This document shows positions 1 to 5,276 of a stretch of DNA of 5,497 nt, piece by piece. A program made the position numbers and the translations under genes. Position 1 is the first letter of the stretch. The number at the start of each line of letters is the position of its first letter. This stretch comes from DATAYF01 sp036272735 (lineage in GTDB: Bacteria > Chloroflexota > Ktedonobacteria > Ktedonobacterales > Ktedonobacteraceae): assembly GCA_036272735.1 (NCBI GenBank), contig DATAYF010000048.1:1-5497 (forward strand), given 5' to 3'. A model generated the notes under the pieces. The model had not been told where the DNA came from. It saw only the letters and a list, made by a program, of their open reading frames with translations, and did no database searches.

Positions 1-2
1 TT

Positions 3-1592
3 GGGATTATGGCTCGGCATATTGCGTATCAGGGTGATCGGCCGATCTTCATGTATGGGCAATACTACATGGGAGTGATTCAGGCGTACCTGGGCACGGT
101 GCTCTTTCACCTCTTCGGCGCGTCGCTGTTCTCGCTCCGCCTGGGTCTTGTGCTCTTAAATATTTATTTTTTGATATGTATGTATCTCCTCACCCGGTTG
201 CTCTACTCACGACCGTTTGCGCTGTTCATCGTGCTCTTATTGACGTTCGGTTCGTACTACATGCTAGAATATCAGCTACACGCCTATGGTGGTTATGCTG
301 AATTGCTCTTCTTCGGAGCGTTGATGTTTGTGATTGCGGCGAGTCTGGCAATCACGTCTTCACCACTGGTGACGTGGCGTCTACGCGGCTGGCACTTGCT
401 TGGTTACGTGGTCTGGGGATGCGCCGTTGGTCTCGGCGTGTGGAGTGATGCGCTGACTCTGCCCCTCATCGCTGCCTCCGGTTTATTGATTGTGTTGTTC
501 TGCTGGCGTGAATTGTTGCGTATTATTCCGGCTCTCTGCATCTTGCTGGGCCTGGGTATCGGCGGAATGCCCTTGATTATCTATAACTTGCATACTGCTC
601 CTGGAACAGATTCTTTTACCGTGCTCTGGAATTTGCAACATGGTGGCAACCATTCTCCGATACATTATACGTTGTACCCTCTATTTCACGCGTTGACGAG
701 CACGACGCTCACCAGTATTCCGATGATTACCGGTAACCCCTGGTGCCCCATCAGTGAAGAAGCGGCTTTGCAGGATCCCACCAGCGCTCACTCGTTAACC
801 TGCTCGTTGGTCCATGCGGGCTGGGGAGGCAGCTACGTGTTGTTGCTGGCGTGTGCGTGTGCGCTCGCGCTGTGGAATGGATGGATGGCTTGGCGTCGAG
901 CGCACACGCAGCCCCAAGATCTGGTATTACGTCGCGAGCTGGCGTGCTGCTGGGCACGTCTCTTCTTATTGGTTAGCGTGCTGCTGGTGTTGTACGAGTA
1001 TGTGATGAGCAATGCCCCGGCGAGTTGGCCGGGCGTGGAGGCGCGCTATCTAATCGGACTGTGGGTAGCCTGGCCGGTGATCCTGTGGCCGTTATGGAGA
1101 CTGGCAAGCCCTTCCTTTTCGCGGTTGAAGCTCACCGGGCGCGTCGGCAAAATCGTTGGTGGCGTACTGCTGGCCGGTTTGCTGGTGGTGTACGTGCTTG
1201 GCAGTGTGATGACGTTTGCTGATATGTCGCGAGCGCAGCATGATTACCAGCAGTATGTGGCGTTGGCGAACAATTTAGCAAACGTGCACATCACGCATAT
1301 TTATACAGATTATTGGACGTGCGACAAGCTCGCGTTTGTGAGCCAGGAGCGAGTGATTTGTGGCGTTACTACTGGCTCATTAAGGCCCAGCCACAATCGG
1401 GTGCCGAACTATTATCAGATCGTGCATGCCGACCCTGCTTCAGCCTATGTTTTTGCCGCATCAAGTGGTCAATTTCCTGCTGTGCTCAAACTGGTTAAAA
1501 GACATCCGTCGTGGTTTCATCATTATGTTTTTGATGGATACGTGGTGTATCAATGGGTGCATCATTTACGGCCGGTACGGTCGGGGTTGTAA
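3..1592 (+). CDS. Polytopic membrane protein, GT-C/GT39-like glycosyltransferase (5' partial)
   Basis: The frame is open to the left edge. The first ATG (9) lies inside a conserved block (GIMARHIAYQGDRPIFMYGQ) that in GT39/PMT/ArnT-like proteins follows the first periplasmic acidic motif, so the true start and that catalytic acid are probably upstream of the window. Counting from the ATG at 9, about nine hydrophobic segments are visible, near residues 24-65, 69-90, 97-115, 127-166 (probably two), 172-195, 273-295, 313-335, 347-367 and 382-404. A soluble tail of about 120 residues follows. The GLGVWSDALTLPL stretch resembles the loop-helix seen in this superfamily. These enzymes transfer sugars from polyprenyl-phosphate donors to lipid or protein acceptors on the outer face of the membrane. 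The substrate cannot be told here. No terminator hairpin is evident after the TAA. It could also be a non-catalytic relative. Confidence 0.75.
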   Translation, partial: GIMARHIAYQGDRPIFMYGQYYMGVIQAYLGTVLFHLFGASLFSLRLGLVLLNIYFLICMYLLTRLLYSRPFALFIVLLLTFGSYYMLEYQLHAYGGYAELLFFGALMFVIAASLAITSSPLVTWRLRGWHLLGYVVWGCAVGLGVWSDALTLPLIAASGLLIVLFCWRELLRIIPALCILLGLGIGGMPLIIYNLHTAPGTDSFTVLWNLQHGGNHSPIHYTLYPLFHALTSTTLTSIPMITGNPWCPISEEAALQDPTSAHSLTCSLVHAGWGGSYVLLLACACALALWNGWMAWRRAHTQPQDLVLRRELACCWARLFLLVSVLLVLYEYVMSNAPASWPGVEARYLIGLWVAWPVILWPLWRLASPSFSRLKLTGRVGKIVGGVLLAGLLVVYVLGSVMTFADMSRAQHDYQQYVALANNLANVHITHIYTDYWTCDKLAFVSQERVICGVTTGSLRPSHNRVPNYYQIVHADPASAYVFAASSGQFPAVLKLVKRHPSWFHHYVFDGYVVYQWVHHLRPVRSGL

Positions 1593-1624
1593 AAAAGGGA
1601 GTAAATAGTGTCCCGCCTCATCAT

Positions 1625-1653
1625 TTGAGAAACTATCCGCAATGGTATACAAT
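1625..1653 (+). promoter_or_regulatory. Predicted sigma70-type promoter for the PAS histidine kinase
   Basis: TTGAGA (1625-1630) and TACAAT (1648-1653) are separated by exactly 17 bases. Each hexamer differs from consensus at one position. The site lies in the 266-base gap between the membrane protein stop and the kinase start, pointing at the kinase. It would give a leader of about 200 nt containing the tandem repeat at 1793-1820. This is predicted from sequence only. Confidence 0.5.
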
Positions 1654-1792
1654 AGGATGTAGCGCCCACTCCATCTATAATGATGCTGGTGGTCAGGTTG
1701 TGCTATGTGTCAAAGTGTATCCCCTTTCTTCTACTCATCGTGATAATACTAGAGTTCAGAGCAACCAGGGAGGGTATTTTTATTTTTGGCGA

Positions 1793-1820
1793 ATTGGTTG
1801 CTCCTATTGGTTGCTCCTAT
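1793..1820 (+). repeat. 13-bp perfect tandem repeat upstream of the kinase
   Basis: The unit ATTGGTTGCTCCT occurs twice back to back (1793-1805 and 1806-1818), followed by AT as the start of a third copy. The unit length is not a multiple of three, and the repeat sits just ahead of the kinase Shine-Dalgarno, so it is probably leader or operator sequence. The 9-mer GAGCAACCA at 1759-1767 is the exact reverse complement of TGGTTGCTC in both copies (1795-1803 and 1808-1816). Either copy could therefore form a hairpin with it. Confidence 0.85.
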
Positions 1821-1841
1821 CATTTTTACTGCGTGAAAACA

Positions 1842-1851
1842 AAGAAGGTGG
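1842..1851 (+). promoter_or_regulatory. Ribosome binding site that decides the kinase GTG start
   Basis: AAGAAGGTGG (1842-1851) lies seven bases before the GTG at 1859. The PAS domain begins about ten residues after this GTG. The alternative in-frame ATG at 1553 would overlap the upstream gene and add 102 residues with no recognisable domain. Confidence 0.6.
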
Positions 1852-1858
1852 CGCTTCT

Positions 1859-3019
1859 GTGAAGCAAGTCGTAGAGCATAATCATTATGTACGCGCGCTC
1901 TTTGAGCATGTGTCTGTGGGGTTGGCATGTCTCTCTTTGGATGGGTATTGGCTGGAAGTCAATCAAAAAGTTTGTGATATTACTGGCTATACTCGTGAAG
2001 AACTGTTGCAGCACAGCTTTCATACGCTTCTGAGCCCTGAAGATCTTCCTGCGGAACTGGCCTGTATGCAACGTGTGCTGCAAGGTGGCCTTGAGACGTA
2101 TAGTGCCGAGCGACGCTGCGTGCGTAAGGATGCAGTGCTCACATGGGTGCATGTAACCTGCTCGCTTGTACGTGATGAGATGGGTACTCCTCTGTATTTC
2201 GTGTGCAGCATCGAAGATATTCAAGCGCATATGCAGGCCGATGCGCGCATGGCGAACCAGGTCGATCAATTGCAAGTGGCCAATCATCGTATGGAAGATT
2301 TTCTGAATTTAGCCAGCCATGAACTGCGCACACCTCTGACGACAATCAAAGCCAATGTGCAGTTAGCTATGCGTCGCCTGCGCAATGTCTTACAACAGCC
2401 CGGCGTGAATGATCTCCCAGGCAAGATCGAGGCTGCGCGGGATATGTTAACGCGCGCCGAGAGCCAGATTGGTGTGCTCAATCGCCTGGTGCGCGACATG
2501 GTCGACGTATCGCGTATCCGGTCTGGACGCTTGCAATTGCAGGTGTCGAAGGTGCCCTGTGACCTGGGGGCGCTGCTGCGTGGGGCTATTCAGGAACAAG
2601 AGCAGAGACAAACCACCCACCAGATCATCGTGCATCTCCCTGATGCGCCACAAACGGTGCTGGTGCTGACTGACGCCGAACGTATCTCGCAGGTTATAAC
2701 GCATTACTTGACCAATGCTATGAAATATTCGCAGGCCGATCAGCCGGTAGAGGTGACATTGGCCACTGACGAACAGTGGGCGCGTGTCTCCGTGCGCGAT
2801 CATGGTCCGGGGCTGGGTGAGGAAGATCAGCAGCGTGTGTGGGAGCGTTTTTATCAATCGCCGAGGGCCAGGGTGTTGAGTGGCTCTGGTATGGGGTTGG
2901 GCCTTGGTTTGTATATCAGCCGTATGCTCATAGAGCAGCAGCATGGTGAAACCGGCGTCGAGAGTGTGCTTGAAGATGGTTCTACCTTCTGGTTTCGCCT
3001 ACCGATTGCTCATGTATAA
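1859..3019 (+). CDS. Soluble PAS-domain sensor histidine kinase
   Basis: This is a 386-residue protein from the GTG at 1859. A PAS domain spans about residues 11-121 (NQKVCDITGYTREELL, then a closing VCSIEDI strand). A short helical linker leads to a HisKA dimerisation domain in which H154 of LNLASHELRTPLT is the expected phosphoacceptor. The HATPase domain follows, with N-box N286 (LTNAMKYS), G1 box D314-H-G-P-G-L-G, F-box WERFY (328-332) and a glycine-rich G2 box (GSGMGLGLGLYIS, 342-354). All catalytic motifs look intact. No transmembrane segment is present, so it should sense a cytoplasmic signal through PAS and pass phosphate to a response regulator. None is encoded next to it, which makes it an orphan kinase here. 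It has its own likely promoter at 1625-1653. An IscB element sits immediately behind its stop, and no terminator is visible between them. Confidence 0.93.
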   Translation: MKQVVEHNHYVRALFEHVSVGLACLSLDGYWLEVNQKVCDITGYTREELLQHSFHTLLSPEDLPAELACMQRVLQGGLETYSAERRCVRKDAVLTWVHVTCSLVRDEMGTPLYFVCSIEDIQAHMQADARMANQVDQLQVANHRMEDFLNLASHELRTPLTTIKANVQLAMRRLRNVLQQPGVNDLPGKIEAARDMLTRAESQIGVLNRLVRDMVDVSRIRSGRLQLQVSKVPCDLGALLRGAIQEQEQRQTTHQIIVHLPDAPQTVLVLTDAERISQVITHYLTNAMKYSQADQPVEVTLATDEQWARVSVRDHGPGLGEEDQQRVWERFYQSPRARVLSGSGMGLGLGLYISRMLIEQQHGETGVESVLEDGSTFWFRLPIAHV

Positions 3020-3028
3020 AAAGCATAG

Positions 3029-3284
3029 AAGGAAGAGGATGTTTGTCAGGAACCCCACGCCTGAAGGCGGGGGCTTGGCCTCGGTCAAGCCCACCTGACC
3101 AGTCTTGGCCTCTCTTTTGAGGCTCCGTTACGAGCGAATAGATAGGTACGGTAGGGTGCATGCCAGCCCTGCCCGCTACGGTCAACGATTAAACAGGTGT
3201 ACAAGGGTGAAACCAGTGTCGTTGGCAGCAAACCGCTTGATAACATTGACGAGGCACCCATTACCCTAGCAATAGGAGGCTCAC
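3029..3284 (+). ncRNA. omega-RNA / HEARO RNA of the IscB element
   Basis: HEARO RNAs lie directly 5' of iscB and guide the nuclease; the guide is at their 5' end. I see a nested fold. An outer stem GTCAGG (3045-3050)/CCTGAC (3094-3099) encloses hairpin CCCC-A-CGCC/GGCG-GGGG (3053-3073, TGAA loop) and hairpin GCTTG/CAAGC (3073-3090). Then come hairpin GCCTC/GAGGC (3108-3123) and an 8-bp bulged helix CCGT+AGCG (3125-3128, 3133-3136) with CGCTACGG (3174-3181), which encloses GTAGGG/CCCTGC (3151-3172). The last stem is CAACGA/TCGTTG (3183-3224). A possible long-range pairing is GGGTGC (3154-3159) with GCACCC (3254-3259). The start is approximate: bases 3029-3044 are the candidate guide if the scaffold begins at 3045. 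The 3' end is taken as just before the iscB start. Confidence 0.8.
3274..3279 (+). promoter_or_regulatory. Shine-Dalgarno that decides the TTG start of iscB
   Basis: AGGAGG lies six bases before TTG at 3286. The TTG start gives the family's usual N-terminus (SNVFVMDTN); the first ATG at 3304 would remove its first six residues. The site lies at the 3' end of the omega-RNA region, so omega-RNA folding or processing and iscB translation may compete. Confidence 0.75.
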
Positions 3285-3285
3285 T

Positions 3286-4182
3286 TTGAGCAACGTCTTT
3301 GTCATGGACACCAACTATCAGCCATTGAATCCGGTGCATCCGGGGCGGGCGCGTCTGCTCCTCAAAGAGGGCAAGGCGTCGGTCTATCGCAGGTATCCCT
3401 TTACGCTCATTCTCAAACAGGAGGTGAAGCATCCCGCGGTGACGCCCTTGCGTGTCAAGTTTGACCCTGGCTCAAAGACAACGGGCATTGCCGTGATGGA
3501 CGATGCCAGTGGCGAGGTCGTCTTTGCCGCTGAACTGATCCATCGAGGGCAGGCCATTCGATCATCGCTTGCTACTCGTCGTGCGGTGAGGCGTTCTCGT
3601 CGTCACCGCAAAACAAGGTATAGGAAGCCACGCTTTGAGAACCGCAAGCACCGGAAGCCGGGCTGGCTGCCTCCCTCCTCAGAGAGCAGGATAGCCACTA
3701 TTCTGACGTGGGTAGCGCGTTTGTCTCGCTACTGCCCCATCCAGGTGATCAGCATGGAGTTGGTCAAGTTCGATCTGCAACAGATGGACCATCCAGAAAT
3801 AGCCTGCGTCGAGTACCAGCAAGGGGCACTTTTCGGCTATGAGGTGCGAGAATACCTTCTAGAGAAGTGGGGTCGTCACTGTGCTTACTGTGGCGCGAAG
3901 GATATCCCGTTGCAGGTCGAGCATATTCATCCGCACGCCAACGGTGGGACGAACCGTATGAGTAATCTGACGTTGGCATGTGAACCTTGCAATCGTGCCA
4001 AGGGGACGCGGGATATCAAGGAGTTTCTCAAGAAGAAACCCGCTGTGCTCAGGCGGATCGTCGCGCAAGCGCAGGTACCCCTTAAAGATGCAGCGGCGGT
4101 CAACGCCACCCGCTGGGCGCTCTATGAACGCCTGAAAGCGTTCGGTGTGCCAGTCGAGTGCGGCAGTGGTGGGCTGACCAAA
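3286..4182 (+). CDS. iscB: iscB exon 1: RNA-guided nuclease, N-terminal 299 residues
   Basis: IscB is the omega-RNA-guided DNA endonuclease ancestral to Cas9. In order the sequence shows: an N-terminal PLMP-type domain (1-50, with PLNPVHPGRARLLLKEGKA); RuvC-I with D60 (FDPGSKTTGIAV); an arginine-rich bridge helix (about 92-124); RuvC-II with E158 (ISMELVKFD); and an HNH domain (199-240) with CxxC pairs C199/C202 and C232/C235, E212-H213 and N236. All catalytic residues of these parts are present. The conserved GVPVECGSGGLTK block ends at K299, exactly where the intron begins (4183, codon boundary). Without splicing, translation runs 14 codons into the intron (VRRVTRLCISLAEG) and stops at 4225-4227. 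That gives a 313-residue product lacking RuvC-III and the C-terminal domain. Confidence 0.92.
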
Positions 4183-4752
4183 GTGCGCCGTGTCACGCGG
4201 CTATGTATCTCCCTTGCAGAGGGATAGAACTGGAAGGAAGGTTCTAGGGTCATCCAAATAACCTGGAGCCGAAAGGCAAAGGGGAAAGGAGCATTTTGGA
4301 GAAGCAGCTAAAACGCAGAGGCGTTGCGCGTTGACGTGCTGCAAGACCCGTGTCCTATGGCAAGAGCTAGACTGCTCGAAATCTCGTCCCGACTCTGTGT
4401 CAGGTCACGCGTACTGGAAAAACGCATGAAATCAGTAACACCATCTACCTCCCTTTCACTTGGTGAGGTTCGTATCCTACCGGCGGTGATAGAGCACCCA
4501 ACGGGGGTGAAGAAAAGGACGAACAGATTGCCTAAAGGATGCTCGATACGTACAGAGCTGACGGAACATGGGATACCCTACAGACCGAGAGGTCCAAGGG
4601 TAGGGAGTTACCGTAGTAGTCAGAAAATGGGAGAGCCATTTACACGGCGAAGGGTCACAGGTAGTTCGATTGTAAAGAACGAAGGGTATGCGAAATGCAG
4701 AGCGCTGAAACGAGCCTTACAATCATTCGAGCACTCGATATGAATTACTGGA

Positions 4753-4786
4753 GAGCGAGGTGCTATGAAAATAGCATGCCTCGTTC
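4753..4786 (+). ncRNA. Group II intron domain V (catalytic hairpin)
   Basis: This hairpin has the canonical 34-nt length. The lower helix GAGCGAGG (4753-4760) pairs with CCTCGTTC (4779-4786) over 8 bp, including the usual G-U at the third pair. The upper helix TGCTAT (4761-4766) pairs with ATAGCA (4771-4776). The loop is a GAAA tetraloop (4767-4770), and the two-nucleotide bulge is TG (4777-4778). The catalytic triad AGC is 4754-4756. Nothing departs from consensus architecture. Confidence 0.95.
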
Positions 4787-4788
4787 GA

Positions 4789-4839
4789 GGAGGGGTGGAA
4801 GGAAAAGGACAGAAATGGACCTCGCCAGCCACCTACTCT
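4789..4839 (+). ncRNA. Group II intron domain VI with bulged branch-point A4835
   Basis: GGAG (4789-4792) pairs with CTCT (4836-4839), and GGGTGG (4793-4798) pairs with CCACCT (4829-4834). A4835 is left unpaired between the two helices, flanked below by a G-C pair and above by a G-U pair. A4835 is the seventh base before exon 2, the usual distance for the lariat branch point. Two linker bases precede the helix (4787-4788), and AC (4840-4841) ends the intron. Confidence 0.88.
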
Positions 4840-4841
4840 AC

Positions 4842-5144
4842 TACAGCCGAACCCTGCGAGAACTCCCCAAGGCGCATTGGATCGATGCGGCCTGCGTGGG
4901 TCGCTCGACCCCTCTGGTGCTCAGTTGCCAGCAGGTCAAGCCACTGTTCATCAAAGCGACGGGGCATGGCATCCGTCAAAGGTGCCTGCCCGACCGGTAT
5001 GGTTTTCCGCGGACGTCTGCGAAGGGAGCAAGGCAAGTCAAGGGCTTCCAGACGGGGGATATCGTGAAAGCCATCGTCCCCACGGGCAAGAAGGTTGGCA
5101 CCTATGTTGGACGGGTAGCTGTACGCAGTTCAGGGTCATTCAAC
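4842..5144 (+). CDS. iscB: iscB exon 2: RuvC-III and C-terminal domain (3'-truncated)
   Basis: Read from 4842 in a different frame from exon 1 (the intron length is not a multiple of three), this gives YSRTLRELPKAHWIDAACVG and onwards, continuing exon 1 as spliced residues 300-400. H311 and D314 are the RuvC-III catalytic residues. GFQTGDIVKAIVPTGKK and TYVGRVAVRSSGSFN are the C-terminal target-adjacent-motif-binding part. In IscB this is normally followed by a further stretch with a QRADGY-like motif. That is missing: after N400 (5142-5144) the sequence no longer resembles IscB, and the frame runs on through 44 unrelated codons into tnpB. The loss of the C-terminal tail may weaken or abolish target recognition. 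An in-frame ATG at 4815 inside the intron could start this part on its own. Confidence 0.88.
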
Positions 5145-5159
5145 CCACCGAGCCAGGAG

Positions 5160-5182
5160 TCCCCGGCGTTGACGCCTGGGGA
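5160..5182 (+). repeat. Subterminal hairpin at the left end of the tnpB element
   Basis: CCCC (5161-5164) pairs with GGGG (5178-5181), and GGCG (5165-5168) with CGCC (5173-5176). The loop is TTGA, T5177 is bulged, and a T-A pair closes the stem (5160/5182). Subterminal imperfect hairpins are what IS200/IS605 Y1 transposases recognise. Its position about 16 bases inside the inferred boundary fits that role. It is not followed by a T-run, so it is less likely to be a terminator. Confidence 0.55.
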
Positions 5183-5241
5183 GGAATGGCGAGTCCTTAT
5201 TTGGGGCTTGGGTTGGGTAGAACCGTTCACAGATATGGCGT

Positions 5242-5270
5242 TTGACATTCTCTGTGAAATGCTGTACACT
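5242..5270 (+). promoter_or_regulatory. Predicted promoter of tnpB, giving a leaderless mRNA
   Basis: TTGACA (5242-5247) is a perfect -35. A 17-base spacer leads to TACACT (5265-5270). Transcription would begin six or seven bases later, at or next to the ATG at 5277. There is no Shine-Dalgarno before that ATG, which agrees with a leaderless start. Confidence 0.6.
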
Positions 5271-5276
5271 TGTTCT

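Larger units (their letters stand above)
4183..4841 (+). mobile_element. Group II intron (bacterial IIB-like, ORF-less) inside iscB
   Basis: This is a self-splicing retroelement RNA of 659 nt. The 5' end GTGCG (4183-4187) matches the GUGYG rule. The region 4569-4660 resembles domains II-III of Ll.LtrB-type introns as I recall them (GGGATACCCTA, AAGGGTA, CGTAGTAGTC, CATTTACACGGC, AAGGGTCACAG in order). Domain IV is short: an 8-bp stem GATTGTAA (4668-4675)/TTACAATC (4717-4724) around a 41-nt loop, where an RT/maturase gene would normally sit. Domain V is at 4753-4786 and domain VI at about 4789-4839; the intron ends in AC at 4841. Removing it fuses iscB in frame at a residue position conserved in the family. 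All main ribozyme parts seem present, so it may splice, probably helped by a maturase encoded elsewhere. Retrohoming would need that protein in trans. Confidence 0.93.
3029..5144 (+). mobile_element. IscB (ISC/HEARO) transposon, left part, interrupted and 3'-truncated
   Basis: This is the composite of omega-RNA leader, iscB exon 1, group II intron and iscB exon 2. No tnpA is present, as in many IscB elements that are mobilised in trans. The left boundary is set roughly by the start of the conserved RNA fold (about 3045) plus a guide-length stretch before it. Only about 10-25 bases separate it from the kinase stop. The expected last few dozen IscB residues and the element's right end are absent up to 5144, where sequence of a tnpB-bearing element takes over. 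Exact ends cannot be fixed without an empty site. Confidence 0.7.

Noticed and set aside
1553..1858. N-terminal extension of the histidine kinase to ATG 1553
   Set aside because: It would overlap the upstream gene, and the added residues show no domain. The stretch contains a promoter-like site and a 13-base tandem repeat, and GTG 1859 has a good ribosome binding site.
1826..2944. Long minus-strand open frames (1826-2287, 2447-2944)
   Set aside because: They are antisense to a clear PAS/HisKA/HATPase kinase and show no protein motif of their own.
3053..3073. GC-rich hairpin as a terminator of the kinase gene
   Set aside because: No T-run follows, and the hairpin is nested in a larger multi-helix fold directly before iscB, as expected for HEARO RNA.
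3029..3285. CRISPR array
   Set aside because: No spaced direct repeats are present. The structure is a single omega-RNA-like fold.
3085..3432. Minus-strand 115-codon open frame across the omega-RNA and iscB start
   Set aside because: It is antisense to the structured omega-RNA and to conserved IscB codons, with no recognisable product.
4158..4163. GTGCGG as an alternative intron 5' splice site
   Set aside because: It matches GUGYG, but the codons up to 4182 (GSGGLTK) are conserved IscB sequence, and only 4183 gives the family-like junction with exon 2.
4183..4227. iscB as a naturally short 313-residue protein ending at 4227
   Set aside because: The last 14 codons do not resemble IscB, and the missing RuvC-III and C-terminal parts are found intact at 4842 after a group II intron.
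4324..4743. 139-codon open frame in the middle of the intron
   Set aside because: It lies across ribozyme domains I-IV, whose sequence is explained by RNA structure. It has no protein motif or Shine-Dalgarno and no RT features.
4765..5067. 100-codon open frame starting in domain V
   Set aside because: Its ATG is part of the domain V hairpin and it crosses the splice site in the wrong frame for IscB exon 2.
4877..5245. 122-codon open frame overlapping iscB exon 2
   Set aside because: It is an out-of-frame shadow. The exon 2 frame carries the recognisable RuvC-III and C-terminal motifs.
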